Positions 1 through 8,018 of a stretch of 50,651 nt of DNA are shown piece after piece (the first letter of the stretch is position 1; every line of letters starts with the position of its first letter). The translations under genes and the position numbers were made by a program. The notes below the pieces were generated by a model. The model was not told the DNA's origin, made no database searches, and worked only from the letters and a program-made list of their open reading frames with translations. This stretch comes from Novosphingobium sp. GTDB taxonomy: Bacteria > Pseudomonadota > Alphaproteobacteria > Sphingomonadales > Sphingomonadaceae. The stretch spans positions 1-50,651 of the forward strand of contig NZ_JAIEPN010000146.1 of the NCBI RefSeq assembly GCF_019748365.1. The letters are read 5' to 3'.

Positions 1-2
1 AC

Positions 3-374
3 GAATTCTTCGCACGCCGCTTCGTCATGCTCCGCGATGCCTACCGCGCCGATCCGGTCGCGCACGAGATGTACGTCGAACTCGGCAACGAGTATTTCGA
101 GCAGGTGCGCAGCTACGTCGATCTGGCGGATCACTACCTCAGCATGATCATCGCCGAGGCAATGGGCGAAGGCTTCTTCCCCGGGCTCGAGATCGACATG
201 ACGCTGAGCCTGATCAACCAGATGGTCTCGCCCTATTGCAACATCGGCGTGATGGGCATGCTGATGGACCGGCTTACCGAAGAGAAGCTCGCGCGGATCA
301 TCGATGCTGCGTTCGACGGCCTTTCGGCACAGGACCGCGGTGCGATGGGTGTCAGCGGCCTCAGAGCGGCCTAG
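3..374 (+). CDS. TetR-family regulator, C-terminal part (cut by window edge)
   Basis: The reading frame is open from the first bases of the window and ends at TAG 372-374, so only the last ~123 residues are present. The fragment is all-helical in character, with blocks such as FFARRFVMLRDAYRADPVA followed by a helix rich in Met and Ile, as in ligand-binding domains of TetR/AcrR regulators. The helix-turn-helix that would prove the family lies outside the window. The stop overlaps the convergent stop of the nuclease gene by two bases. The family call is an inference from the C-terminal domain only. Confidence 0.5.
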   Translation, partial: EFFARRFVMLRDAYRADPVAHEMYVELGNEYFEQVRSYVDLADHYLSMIIAEAMGEGFFPGLEIDMTLSLINQMVSPYCNIGVMGMLMDRLTEEKLARIIDAAFDGLSAQDRGAMGVSGLRAA

Positions 375-832
375 GCCGCGCACCAGTCTCCGCGGCGGCC
401 ATGCCAGTGTTCGGCAAGGCCCTCGCGCTGCAGAACTTCACCCAGGCTGCGCCCGCCGCGCAGCACCACGCGCAAGGCCCGGCCATAGCGATCGGTCTCG
501 CGCCCTTCGACCGCCAGCGTAAACGGCCCTGCATTGAGCAGGTCGGTCAACCGCCGCGTTGCCGTCTCCGCCAGCTGCGCCTCGTAAGCGCAGGACGGGT
601 GGCCGAGTTCGGGCGCGTTGATATCGGCGATGCGGATCTTGAGGCCGCGATACCAGAACGTATCCCCATCGACGACACAGGTGATGCGCGCCGCCCCCTC
701 GCACCGGGCGAAGGTGGCCGCCTCGCGGTCGCGGGGGACAATGCCAGCCGCACTCGATAGCGGCAGGGCGAGGGATAGTCCTGCGATCTCGGTGAGCAAG
801 AGCAGGGAACGGGCGGTGAAATGCGTGATCAT
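371..832 (-). CDS. Secreted staphylococcal-nuclease-like (SNase) protein
   Basis: A protein of about 153 residues. It starts with a signal peptide (MITHFTARSLLLLTEIAGLS then LALPLSSAAG), so ATG 832 is preferred over an upstream in-frame start at 856 that would add eight residues before the hydrophobic core. The mature part has the thermonuclease pattern: VVDGDTFWYRGLKIRIADINAPE, then ETDRYGRALR. These contain the Asp/Arg/Glu and second Arg expected of a Ca2+-dependent SNase fold. The likely role is extracytoplasmic nucleic-acid hydrolysis. There are two Cys pairs (CEGAARITC and the C-terminal region). Family is secure; substrate is not known. Confidence 0.85.
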   Translation of the reverse strand: MITHFTARSLLLLTEIAGLSLALPLSSAAGIVPRDREAATFARCEGAARITCVVDGDTFWYRGLKIRIADINAPELGHPSCAYEAQLAETATRRLTDLLNAGPFTLAVEGRETDRYGRALRVVLRGGRSLGEVLQREGLAEHWHGRRGDWCAA

Positions 833-893
833 CGCGCATGGATGATCCACTTTCACTCTTTGTTCCAGTCTGACAAATACCTACAGAACAATA

Positions 894-914
894 ACTTAGG
901 ACGACGACCTAAGT
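894..914. repeat. Perfect 7-bp palindrome in the intergenic region upstream of two divergent genes
   Basis: ACTTAGG (894-900), a 7-base spacer, then CCTAAGT (908-914). It lies between the divergent SNase gene and the gene at 955, where an operator would be expected. No T-run follows, so it does not look like a terminator. The binding protein is unknown. Confidence 0.4.
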
Positions 915-954
915 GATTTAAGTCCGGTATGGACTGATTTGGGCTTCCTTAACC

Positions 955-1344
955 ATGCCGACCGCAAGCTTGCCCGAGCGCATCCAACCGGACCCCCCGA
1001 TCGTGTACGAACTGCTCTTCCGCAGCCGCTGGTATGCCCTTGCATGGGCGCTGTTCATGGCGGCCAGCGCGGTGATGTTCAGTACCACCGGTGCGGGAGC
1101 ATGGCTGACCTCGGCAGAGCCCAACCCGCAGGCGAGCGCGCAGGCGCGAGAGAGCGCGTTCCATTCGTGGGCAGAAGACGACAAGCGAAGCACCGGGAAT
1201 GAAGGCTTCGATCCTTCAAGTCCCGACCACGTCCGCGACGGACAGGCCCCGCGCGATGCGATCAGCGGACCGGAGCGTCGCACGGTGCCGTTCAGCGAGG
1301 AAGAGGCTGAAGGCAACATGGCCGACGCTTCGGCCAGCCGGTAA
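955..1344 (+). CDS. Hypothetical single-pass membrane protein
   Basis: A 129-residue protein with a short basic/polar N-terminus, one hydrophobic segment around residues 27-48 (RWYALAWALFMAASAVMFST), and a polar, charged, low-complexity tail rich in Ser, Glu, Arg and Asp. There is no recognisable domain. It is divergent from the SNase gene and its stop abuts the convergent stop of the dehydrogenase at 1346. A frame on the opposite strand covers most of the same bases, but the membrane-anchored plus-strand reading is more protein-like. It could be a lineage-specific sphingomonad protein. Confidence 0.55.
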   Translation: MPTASLPERIQPDPPIVYELLFRSRWYALAWALFMAASAVMFSTTGAGAWLTSAEPNPQASAQARESAFHSWAEDDKRSTGNEGFDPSSPDHVRDGQAPRDAISGPERRTVPFSEEEAEGNMADASASR

Positions 1345-1345
1345 G

Positions 1346-2215
1346 TCACCGCGTGGGGACGGGCGCCTCGCCGCTGTAGTCATAGAAGCCGCGGCCCGAC
1401 TTGCGGCCCAGCCAGCCGGCTTCGACATACTTCTGCAGCAGCGGCGCCGGGCGGTACTTCGGGTCCCCGGTTGAAGCGAGGTAGATCTTCATGATCTCGA
1501 GCAGGGTATCGAGCCCGATGAAGTCCGCGAGTTCGAGCGGGCCCATCGGGTGGTTGAGCCCGAGCTTTACGCCCTTGTCGATATCCTGGATCGAACCCGT
1601 GCCCGAGCCGAGCACGAAGGCCGCCTCGTTGATGAAGGGCACGAAGATGCGGTTGACGATGAAGCCCGGCTCATCCTGCGAAAGCACAATTTCCTTGCCG
1701 ATATCGGCAACGAAGCCGCGCACCGCCTCGATCGTGGCGACCGAGGTGGCAAGGCCGGGGATCACCTCGACCAGCTTCATCAGCGGCACCGGGTTGAAGA
1801 AGTGGATGCCGATGAAGCGCTGCGCATCGGGCGAGGAGACCGCCATGCGGGTGATCGGGATTGATGAGGTGTTGGTCGCCATGATCGCGCTCGGCGCGAG
1901 GTGCTTGCCGGCAGCCTCGAAGATCTTGTGCTTGATGTCCTCGCGCTCGGTCGCCGCCTCGATCACGAGATCGGCCTCACCGAGGCGGGCATAATCGCCA
2001 ACGGGGGTGATGCGCGAAACGGTAGCGATGGCGTCCTCGGCGGGGATCTTGCCGCGCTCGGCAAGCTTCATCAGCCCCTTTTCGATCTTCGCGCGCGCGG
2101 ATTCAGCTACGGCGAGCGAGATATCGGAGAGCAGAACCGTCTTGCCCGATGCGGCCGCGACCTGGGCGATGCCCGAACCCATCTGTCCAGCGCCGATGAC
2201 TGCGATTGTCTGCAT
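1346..2215 (-). CDS. 3-hydroxybutyryl-CoA dehydrogenase
   Basis: A 289-residue, full-length short-form 3-hydroxyacyl-CoA dehydrogenase. The NAD-binding Rossmann motif GAGQMGSGIA is at residues 8-17, and the signatures ATNTSSIPIT and GIHFFNPVPLMKLVEV follow, with the catalytic His in HFFNP. The C-terminal helical domain contains VNRIFVPFINEA and the terminal GRKSGRGFYDY. It oxidises (S)-3-hydroxybutyryl-CoA to acetoacetyl-CoA in cytosolic fatty-acid or butanoate metabolism. It lies 85 bases downstream of the adenosyltransferase gene on the same strand and may be part of that transcript. Confidence 0.93.
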   Translation of the reverse strand: MQTIAVIGAGQMGSGIAQVAAASGKTVLLSDISLAVAESARAKIEKGLMKLAERGKIPAEDAIATVSRITPVGDYARLGEADLVIEAATEREDIKHKIFEAAGKHLAPSAIMATNTSSIPITRMAVSSPDAQRFIGIHFFNPVPLMKLVEVIPGLATSVATIEAVRGFVADIGKEIVLSQDEPGFIVNRIFVPFINEAAFVLGSGTGSIQDIDKGVKLGLNHPMGPLELADFIGLDTLLEIMKIYLASTGDPKYRPAPLLQKYVEAGWLGRKSGRGFYDYSGEAPVPTR

Positions 2216-2300
2216 GATGTGTACCCCGCGTTATTGCACTTTGGCGCGCTGCCTAGTGAGGTTTGGCGCGCGGGGGAAGCAGCCAAATTGAGAGGGTGGC

Positions 2301-2876
2301 CTAGCGTGAACCGCCCGGGACCCAGAGCGGGTCTTTGCCGGCATTGATGGCGCGGGCGAGGACAAAGAAATAGTCCGACACGCGGTTGAGATAGGCAAGC
2401 GCCGCAGGGTTCACCGGCTCCGATGCGGCGAGCGCGGTGGCCGCACGCTCGGCACGGCGGGCGATTGCGCGCGCGAGGTGGATGCGGGCAGCGCCTTCGC
2501 TTCCGCCGGGAAGGATGAAGCTGGTCAGCGGCGGAAGCTGCGCATTGAGCGCGTCGATTTCCGCCTCGATCCGTGCGGGCTGGGCCGGTACGACTCGCAG
2601 GACCATTTCGGAAGGCGTGAAATCGGCGCCGCCGATATCGCCAAGCGGCGTCGCCAGATCGGCGCCAAGATCGAACAGGTCGTTCTGGATGCGGTGCAGC
2701 GCCGCGGCGCGATCCGCCTCGAGCGCGATCGCGGCAAAACCGACTACGCTGTTGAGCTCGTCGACCTCGCCGATCGCTTCCATGCGCAGATCGTGCTTGG
2801 CACGGCGCGATCCGTCGACGAGGCCCGTCGTGCCGTCATCGCCGGTGCGCGTGTAAATCTTGTTGAGTTTGACCAC
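2301..2876 (-). CDS. PduO-type ATP:cob(I)alamin adenosyltransferase
   Basis: A 191-residue protein with the PduO family N-terminal ATP loop KIYTRTGDDGTTGLVDGSRR, then VDELNSVVG, and the C-terminal HLARAIARRAERA and LNRVSDYFFVLAR motifs. It transfers the adenosyl group of ATP to cob(I)alamin to make coenzyme B12 in the cytosol. It lies 18 bases downstream of the HIG1-domain gene and is likely cotranscribed with gluQRS and that gene. It is not the CobA/BtuR type, which has a P-loop. Length is typical of the family. Confidence 0.92.
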   Translation of the reverse strand: MVKLNKIYTRTGDDGTTGLVDGSRRAKHDLRMEAIGEVDELNSVVGFAAIALEADRAAALHRIQNDLFDLGADLATPLGDIGGADFTPSEMVLRVVPAQPARIEAEIDALNAQLPPLTSFILPGGSEGAARIHLARAIARRAERAATALAASEPVNPAALAYLNRVSDYFFVLARAINAGKDPLWVPGGSR

Positions 2877-2894
2877 GAGGCTGGCTGATGCGGC

Positions 2895-3131
2895 TCAGCG
2901 GCCGCCCTGGGTGAACAGCAGCAGCACCGCCACGACAGCAACCGCAAGGCCCTGATACTTGATGCGGTTGAACATCATCTTGTTCTGCAACAGCTGCATC
3001 TCTGTCGCGCGAGTGCCGTCGCCCTCAAGCTCTGCCTTGGTGCTGTTGAGAAAAGCGCCGATGCCGCGCAGGAGCGACCATACGGTAAGCCCCATCAGGA
3101 TGAGGATCACGGGGACGAGGAGCATTGTCAT
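2895..3131 (-). CDS. HIG1-domain twin-transmembrane protein
   Basis: A 78-residue protein with two transmembrane segments, residues about 3-27 and 58-76, separated by a polar loop. The loop and second helix carry LLQNKMMFNRIKYQGLAV, which resembles the hypoxia-induced-gene-1 (HIG1) signature N-x-x-M-x-x-R-x-x-x-Q. In alphaproteobacteria and mitochondria such proteins associate with respiratory complexes; that role here is inference. Its ATG overlaps the gluQRS stop by four bases (ATGA at 3128-3131), indicating translational coupling. Confidence 0.8.
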   Translation of the reverse strand: MTMLLVPVILILMGLTVWSLLRGIGAFLNSTKAELEGDGTRATEMQLLQNKMMFNRIKYQGLAVAVVAVLLLFTQGGR

Positions 3132-3997
3132 GGCGCTAGGTCTAGGCCGTCATGAAGCGAAATACCACTGTCAATGCGGCCAGTGTCATTCCGGGCAGCG
3201 CGCAAGGCTTCGGCAAGCGCCAGACCGTCCTCCCCGGCGCGGCGACGGTCCGCCAGCGCAGGCGCGTCGCGGCGCTTGGCAAGCTTGCGGCCATCGGGCC
3301 CGACCAGCAGCGGATGGTGGTGCCAGCGCGGTTCGGGCAGGCCGAGCAGGACTTGGAGCAGGCGGTGGATATGCGTCGCGGCGAAGAGATCAGCGCCGCG
3401 CGTGACAACGGTGACGCCGTCCTCGGCATCATCGAGAGTTGCGGCAAGGTGATAGCTGGCGGGCGCATCGCGGCGCCAGATCACGACATCGCCCAGCATC
3501 GCGGGCCGCGCGCTCTGCGGACCGCGGCGCTCGTCGAACCAGGTCAGCGGCCCGGCGAGTTCCGCCGCCTGCTCGACATCGAGCCGCCAGACCGGATCGT
3601 GTGCGGACACGGGCGGATTACGCAGGCAGGTGCCGGGATAGATCGGGCCATCAGGCCCGTGCAATGTGGCGGCGGCGGCCACTTCGGCGCGGGTGCAGCG
3701 GCAGGGATAGAGAAGCCCCATCGCGCGGAGGTTGTTGGCCGCCTCGCGGTAGCGATCGATGCGGGTCGATTGCGGGGGGACTTCTTCGAAGGCGAGGCCG
3801 AGCCATGTCAGGTCGGCGCGGAATTCACCGGCCAGTTCAGGTCGACTACGGGCACCGTCGATATCCTCGATCCGGAGCAGGAAGCGGCCGCCATCTTGCA
3901 CGGCGCGGTCATGCGCGATTATCGCAGCATAGGCATGGCCCAGATGCAGCGGGCCATTGGGGCTGGGGGCAAAACGGGTAGTGGCAGCGGCGCTCAT
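3128..3997 (-). CDS. gluQ: Glutamyl-Q tRNA(Asp) synthetase
   Basis: A 289-residue protein lacking the anticodon-binding half of GluRS, the length expected of GluQRS. The class I motif HLGH is at residues 18-21 after RFAPSPNGPL. The zinc-site pattern CRC...YPGTC is present, and a KMSKS-like KLAKRRDAPAL loop follows. The enzyme attaches glutamate to queuosine 34 of tRNA(Asp) in the cytosol. It is the first gene of a leftward run and overlaps the next gene by four bases. Identification is secure from motifs and length. Confidence 0.93.
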   Translation of the reverse strand: MSAAATTRFAPSPNGPLHLGHAYAAIIAHDRAVQDGGRFLLRIEDIDGARSRPELAGEFRADLTWLGLAFEEVPPQSTRIDRYREAANNLRAMGLLYPCRCTRAEVAAAATLHGPDGPIYPGTCLRNPPVSAHDPVWRLDVEQAAELAGPLTWFDERRGPQSARPAMLGDVVIWRRDAPASYHLAATLDDAEDGVTVVTRGADLFAATHIHRLLQVLLGLPEPRWHHHPLLVGPDGRKLAKRRDAPALADRRRAGEDGLALAEALRAARNDTGRIDSGISLHDGLDLAP

Positions 3998-4024
3998 GCG
4001 GACGGACCATAGCCATCCGGCCCC

Positions 4025-4064
4025 AAAACAAAAACGGCTGCCTTAAAGGGTAAGGCAGCCGTTT
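4025..4064 (-). terminator. Rho-independent terminator of the 27-codon gene
   Basis: Perfect 14-bp inverted repeat AAACGGCTGCCTTA (4032-4045) / TAAGGCAGCCGTTT (4051-4064) with a 5-base loop. Read on the minus strand it is followed by TTTTGTTTT. It ends transcription that comes leftward from the small gene at 4110-4193. Confidence 0.85.
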
Positions 4065-4109
4065 CGTTTGGGAAGCCCGCGCTGCGGGTTGCCGTTCACC
4101 GGGCCAGGC

Positions 4110-4193
4110 TCAGACGAGCGTGGCGCCGAAGAACATGCTGCTGATGCCAGCAGCCAGAACCAGCGAGACGATCGCCGAAGTGTAGTTACGCAT
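4110..4193 (-). CDS. 27-residue hydrophobic peptide (single membrane segment)
   Basis: Short reading frame MRNYTSAIVSLVLAAGISSM followed by FFGATLV and a TGA stop. It has a near-consensus Shine-Dalgarno site (CAGGAGG, five bases before the ATG) and a strong intrinsic terminator 45 bases downstream, so it forms a complete small transcription unit. The peptide is one predicted transmembrane helix with Arg at the N-terminus. I do not recognise a family. It could be a small membrane regulator or respiratory-complex accessory peptide, but nothing in the neighbourhood decides this. Expression signals are the main reason to believe it is a gene. Confidence 0.6.
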   Translation of the reverse strand: MRNYTSAIVSLVLAAGISSMFFGATLV

Positions 4194-4535
4194 AATGTCC
4201 TCCTGTTTTGGGCTCTTTCAGGGGACTCTCCCATTCGCGAAGCGCCGGCAGGGTGGTGGATTGCACAGAGCGTTCGGAACGAGGGCGCAAATAGGCATTC
4301 CACGCCGTGCTGCAAGTGCGAACAAGGCAAGTACGATTGCATTTCATGCAATCAATTTTGATCTGCTACTGATATACTGAAAATACAGGATTTTTCGGGT
4401 TATTACCCTTTGGTGAAGCATTAATATTTCAATGACAAAACATTTTCTAAACCGCATGCACGTCACGCAATCGCAACATCCGGCTTTTTTCGCGGCTCGC
4501 TGGACAGCGGATACGGACCCCATTATCCGCCTGCC
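4194..4535. other. 342-base intergenic region, AT-rich, upstream of guaA
   Basis: No gene is evident here. The stretch 4330-4470 is strikingly AT-rich for this genome and must hold the promoters for guaA (rightward) and the 27-codon gene (leftward). Candidate hexamers such as TATACT near 4373 are visible, but no -35/-10 pair stands out clearly. It also contains the palindrome listed at 4335-4353. Confidence 0.5.
4335..4353. promoter_or_regulatory. Perfect 8-bp dyad, possible operator
   Basis: GATTGCAT (4335-4342), TTC spacer, ATGCAATC (4346-4353). It sits in the AT-rich divergent region between the 27-codon gene and guaA and has no T-run. The symmetry suggests a dimeric repressor site; the regulator is unknown. 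Confidence 0.4.
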
Positions 4536-6095
4536 ATGAGCATTCAGCCTTCAGAATCGATCCTCATTGTCGATTTCGGCAGCCAGGTCACCCAGCTGAT
4601 CGCGCGCCGCGTGCGCGAAGCCGGGGTCTACTCCGAAATCGCCCCCTTCACCCAGGCCGAGGCCGCCTTCCACCGGATGAAGCCCAAGGGCATCATCCTG
4701 TCGGGCTCCCCGGCCAGCGTCCCTGCCGAAGGCAGTCCCCGCGCCCCGCAGGTGCTGTTCGACAGCGGCCTGCCCATCCTCGGCATCTGCTACGGCCAGC
4801 AGGTGATGAGCCACCAGCTTGGCGGCACCGTCGAGCCCGGCGATTCTGGCGAGTTCGGGCGCACCTTCCTTACCGTGACCGAGCCTTGCGTGCTGTTCGA
4901 CGGCCTGTGGGCCGTGGGCGAGCGCCATCAGGTGTGGATGAGCCACGAGGACAAGGTCACGCAGTTCGCGCCGGGCTTCCGCACCGTCGCGATGTCGGAC
5001 GGGGCGCACTTCGCGGTCGTCGCCAACGACAAGAAGCGGTACTACGGCACCCAGTTCCACCCCGAGGTGGTCCACACCCCCGACGGCGGCAAGCTGATCG
5101 CCAACTTCGTGCGCCACGTCTGCGGCTGCACCGGTGACTGGACGATGGCCGAGTTCCGCAAGACCAAGATAGCCGAGATCCGCGAACAGGTGGGTGACAG
5201 CCGCGTGATCTGCGGGCTTTCGGGCGGTGTCGATTCGGCGGTGGCCGCAGTGCTGATCCATGAGGCGATCGGAGATCAGCTCACCTGCGTCTTCGTCGAT
5301 CACGGCCTGATGCGCATGGGCGAGGCCGAGCAGGTCGTCAGCCTGTTCCGCGGGCATTACAACATCCCGCTCGTCCACAAGGACGTCTCCGCGCTGTTCC
5401 TCGGTGGCCTTGCCGGCGTGACGGACCCCGAAGCCAAGCGCAAGTTCATCGGCAAGACCTTCATCGACGTGTTCGAGGCCGAAGCCAAGCAGGTCGGCGG
5501 CGCAGACTTCCTTGCGCAGGGGACACTTTATCCCGACGTGATCGAGAGCGTCTCGTTCACCGGCGGTCCTTCGGTCACGATCAAGAGCCATCACAACGTG
5601 GGCGGCCTGCCCGAGCGGATGAACATGAAGCTCGTCGAGCCCTTGCGCGAGCTGTTCAAGGACGAAGTGCGCGCGCTGGGCCGAGAGCTCGGCCTGCCGG
5701 ACGTCTTCGTCGGCCGCCATCCCTTCCCCGGCCCCGGCCTTGCCATCCGCATTCCCGGCGAAGTGACGCGCGAGCGGTGCGATATCCTGCGCAAGGCCGA
5801 TGCGATCTACCTTGAGGAGATCCGCAACGCCGGGCTCTACGATGCGATCTGGCAGGCCTTCGCGGTGCTGCTGCCGGTCAAGACCGTGGGCGTGATGGGC
5901 GATTTCCGCACCTATGACAGCGTCTGCGCGCTGCGCGCCGTCACCTCGACCGACGGCATGACCGCCGACATCTACCCCTTCGATGCCGGGTTCCTCAGCC
6001 GCGTGGCAACGCGCATTGTCAACGAGGTCAAGGGCATCAACCGCGTGGTCTATGACTACACCTCGAAGCCGCCCGGCACGATCGAATGGGAGTGA
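4536..6095 (+). CDS. guaA: GMP synthase (glutamine-hydrolysing)
   Basis: A 519-residue protein with both domains in the usual order. The N-terminal class I amidotransferase has Cys85 in LGICYGQQ and the His175/Glu177 pair in GTQFHPEV. The ATP-pyrophosphatase domain has the PP-loop SGGVDS at residues 229-234. The C-terminal dimerisation domain ends with the invariant PPGTIEWE. It converts XMP, ATP and glutamine to GMP in purine synthesis in the cytosol. It stands alone, with the next gene convergent 12 bases away. Family and function are secure. Confidence 0.98.
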   Translation: MSIQPSESILIVDFGSQVTQLIARRVREAGVYSEIAPFTQAEAAFHRMKPKGIILSGSPASVPAEGSPRAPQVLFDSGLPILGICYGQQVMSHQLGGTVEPGDSGEFGRTFLTVTEPCVLFDGLWAVGERHQVWMSHEDKVTQFAPGFRTVAMSDGAHFAVVANDKKRYYGTQFHPEVVHTPDGGKLIANFVRHVCGCTGDWTMAEFRKTKIAEIREQVGDSRVICGLSGGVDSAVAAVLIHEAIGDQLTCVFVDHGLMRMGEAEQVVSLFRGHYNIPLVHKDVSALFLGGLAGVTDPEAKRKFIGKTFIDVFEAEAKQVGGADFLAQGTLYPDVIESVSFTGGPSVTIKSHHNVGGLPERMNMKLVEPLRELFKDEVRALGRELGLPDVFVGRHPFPGPGLAIRIPGEVTRERCDILRKADAIYLEEIRNAGLYDAIWQAFAVLLPVKTVGVMGDFRTYDSVCALRAVTSTDGMTADIYPFDAGFLSRVATRIVNEVKGINRVVYDYTSKPPGTIEWE

Positions 6096-6107
6096 GCTGG
6101 CAGCGCG

Positions 6108-7475
6108 CTAGCCGGTGATCCTGAGGCGCATGAAGAGCATGAAGCTTGTCGGGCTTGCGCCGTAGGCGGGCTTGATCGCGTCTGGCAGCGCGTACTTGCT
6201 GACCAGCCCGCCCAGATCGAATGCGACTTTGCCGATCGGCACGGAGTGATAGCCGCCAAGGCTGAACTTGCTGACGTTGAAGACCTGCCCCGCCAGCGGA
6301 TTGCCGCTGTCCTCGTCGCCGAACAGCTCGTCCTTGTCGACATTCTCGGCCCGGCCAAACACCGTCCAGCGGCCCAGTTGCAGCGCGCTGTCGAGCAGGA
6401 AGGCATCGGCGGGATGGGCGTGATCGCCGCCGAGATGCGTGTTGCGGCCCCAGGCCAGCGAAGACTGCCAGTTGCGCTTCGGGCCGAGCGCGCGGTTCCA
6501 GGTGATCGAGGCGGTGGTGCGGCGAACGTCCTCGTCCGGGTGGAGGCCCTCGGGGCTCTTGAGGAAGCCGTGGCTGACCTGCACCGAAAGGTTGCGTGTG
6601 GGATTCCAGCTCGCCCGCACCGACCAGCTGTCGAAGCGTGGCTGCTCGAAATCCCAGCGCTCGGCATCGGGCTCGCGCCCGGTGAACACCGAGCCTTCGA
6701 GCTTGACCCCGCGATAGACGAGGCCTGCGGTCGCGACGCCGAAGGTCACGTGCGTGCTATCGAGCCAGTGGTGTGAGATCGGCGCCTCCGGGTTCGCCAT
6801 GCCGGGGAAGCGGTGCATGAAGGTGGCGGGTCCAAGCGCGGGTTCACCCGGCAGGCCGAAGTAGACGAAGCCCGAAAGCCCCTCGGTGATCGGATGGCTG
6901 TAGGTGGCCGATAGCTCCATGAAGGCATCGTGCGGGTGCTGCCGGTCGATCAGCTTGGTCACGCCGTCGGCGCTTTCGCCGCTCGCCAGCAGCAGCGGAT
7001 AGCCGCGCTTGCCCATCAGCGGATCGAGGCTGACCATGCCGCGCAAGGTGAGCGTACCTCCACCGAGCGGACGCTGCGCACTGCCCATCAGCATCGAGGT
7101 CGAGAAGGTCTTGCTATCGCCGCGCGGCCCGCCCTGGTTGTCGTGGATCAGCGTGGCGAAGCCGTGGACCATGGTGGACCAGCCGCCGAGCCGGCCCATG
7201 ATCGCCCACATCGGCGCAGTATCGGGCTGCCACGCAGTGCCCGAGGCATCGCGCATCATGCTGTAGGGCCCGAGCGCGCCGACAAAGCCTTTCATGTCCA
7301 TGCCGTGCATGGTGTGCCCCATGGCCGCATGATCCATTGGTGCTGCGGGCGCGGCTGGCGCATCTCCAGCGGGCTCGGCCATCTGGTGCATGGAGTGATC
7401 CATGCCGGGCATCGACTGCGCCGTGGCGGCAAATGGCATGGCCAGCGCCGTCGCGGCGAAAAAGGTCCTGATCAT
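6108..7475 (-). CDS. Met/His-rich outer-membrane beta-barrel protein, probable metal-resistance function
   Basis: A 455-residue protein with a signal peptide (MIRTFFAATALAMPFAATAQ). It is followed by a Met/His-rich segment of about 45 residues (SMPGMDHSMHQM, MDHAAMGHTMHGMDM) and then alternating beta-strand-like sequence ending LMLFMRLRITG. Such Met/His tails are typical of periplasm-facing copper proteins such as CopB/PcoB; the barrel is otherwise not a clear CopB match. ATG 7475 has AGGAA seven bases upstream and begins the signal peptide, so the TTG at 7499 is rejected. It is transcribed from a mer-type promoter divergent from a MerR regulator, which supports metal induction. The metal is not proven. 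Confidence 0.65.
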   Translation of the reverse strand: MIRTFFAATALAMPFAATAQSMPGMDHSMHQMAEPAGDAPAAPAAPMDHAAMGHTMHGMDMKGFVGALGPYSMMRDASGTAWQPDTAPMWAIMGRLGGWSTMVHGFATLIHDNQGGPRGDSKTFSTSMLMGSAQRPLGGGTLTLRGMVSLDPLMGKRGYPLLLASGESADGVTKLIDRQHPHDAFMELSATYSHPITEGLSGFVYFGLPGEPALGPATFMHRFPGMANPEAPISHHWLDSTHVTFGVATAGLVYRGVKLEGSVFTGREPDAERWDFEQPRFDSWSVRASWNPTRNLSVQVSHGFLKSPEGLHPDEDVRRTTASITWNRALGPKRNWQSSLAWGRNTHLGGDHAHPADAFLLDSALQLGRWTVFGRAENVDKDELFGDEDSGNPLAGQVFNVSKFSLGGYHSVPIGKVAFDLGGLVSKYALPDAIKPAYGASPTSFMLFMRLRITG

Positions 7476-7525
7476 CGGGGTTCCTGAAAGAGGCTGCAAC
7501 CTTGTGGTTCATCGAACCCCGGCCC

Positions 7526-7556
7526 ATATAGCCTCCGTACCATAGTACGGAGTCAA
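7526..7556 (-). promoter_or_regulatory. MerR-type promoter/operator with over-long spacer
   Basis: On the minus strand: -35 TTGACT (7551-7556), then a perfect 8-bp dyad CTCCGTAC-TATG-GTACGGAG (7533-7552), then a -10 CTATAT or TATATG 19-20 bases after the -35. The stretched spacer with a central dyad is the hallmark of promoters untwisted by MerR-family activators. The left half (TTGACTCCGTAC) is the same as in classic mer operons. It drives the Met/His-rich protein gene. Confidence 0.88.
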
Positions 7557-7568
7557 CCCCTACCTGTG

Positions 7569-7964
7569 ATGACCATCGCAAAGCTTGCCAGCGAAGGCGG
7601 CGTGGGCGTGGAAACGGTGCGCTACTACCAGCGCCGCGGCCTGATGCCGGAGCCCGCGCGGCCTTCCGGCGCGAGTGCGAGCGGGCGCGTGCGCCGCTAC
7701 GGTTCGGACGATGTGCGCCGCCTGCGCTTCATCAAGGCGGCGCAGGGCGCAGGCTTCACGCTCGAGGAAATCGGCCAGCTGCTCTCGCTCGATGCGACGG
7801 AGGACCGCGCTCGGGCGCGCGAACTGGCGCGTGCGCGGGTCGGCGCGCTCGATGAGAAGATCCGCGAGCTGCAAGCCGCGCGCGATGCCTTGAGCCGGCT
7901 GGCGCAGGTCTGCGAGCAAGGTGCGACGCGGCTCTGCCCGATCCTGACCGCGTTCGAACCCTGA
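7569..7964 (+). CDS. MerR-family metal-responsive regulator
   Basis: A 131-residue protein (ATG 7569; a GTG at 7566 would add one residue). It has the N-terminal winged helix with VGVETVRYYQRRGLM, the RRYGSDDVRRLRFIKAAQ helix, a long dimerisation helix, and a C-terminal metal loop CEQGATRLCPI with Cys115 and Cys123 spaced C-x7-C. That spacing is as in CueR rather than the C-x8-C of mercury MerR, and no Cys is present where MerR has Cys82. It should bind the dyad at 7533-7552 and activate the divergent outer-membrane protein gene. No clear Shine-Dalgarno is visible. Which ion it senses cannot be settled. Confidence 0.88.
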   Translation: MTIAKLASEGGVGVETVRYYQRRGLMPEPARPSGASASGRVRRYGSDDVRRLRFIKAAQGAGFTLEEIGQLLSLDATEDRARARELARARVGALDEKIRELQAARDALSRLAQVCEQGATRLCPILTAFEP

Positions 7965-8018
7965 GCCTGGTTGCAAACTGCGCCGCCGGGACGGCCACCG
8001 GACCGCTATCCATCCTTG

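Noticed and set aside
7569..7964. MerR regulator considered as the mercury regulator of a mer operon
   Set aside because: No mer genes are nearby, the Cys82 equivalent is absent, and the loop spacing is C-x7-C rather than C-x8-C.
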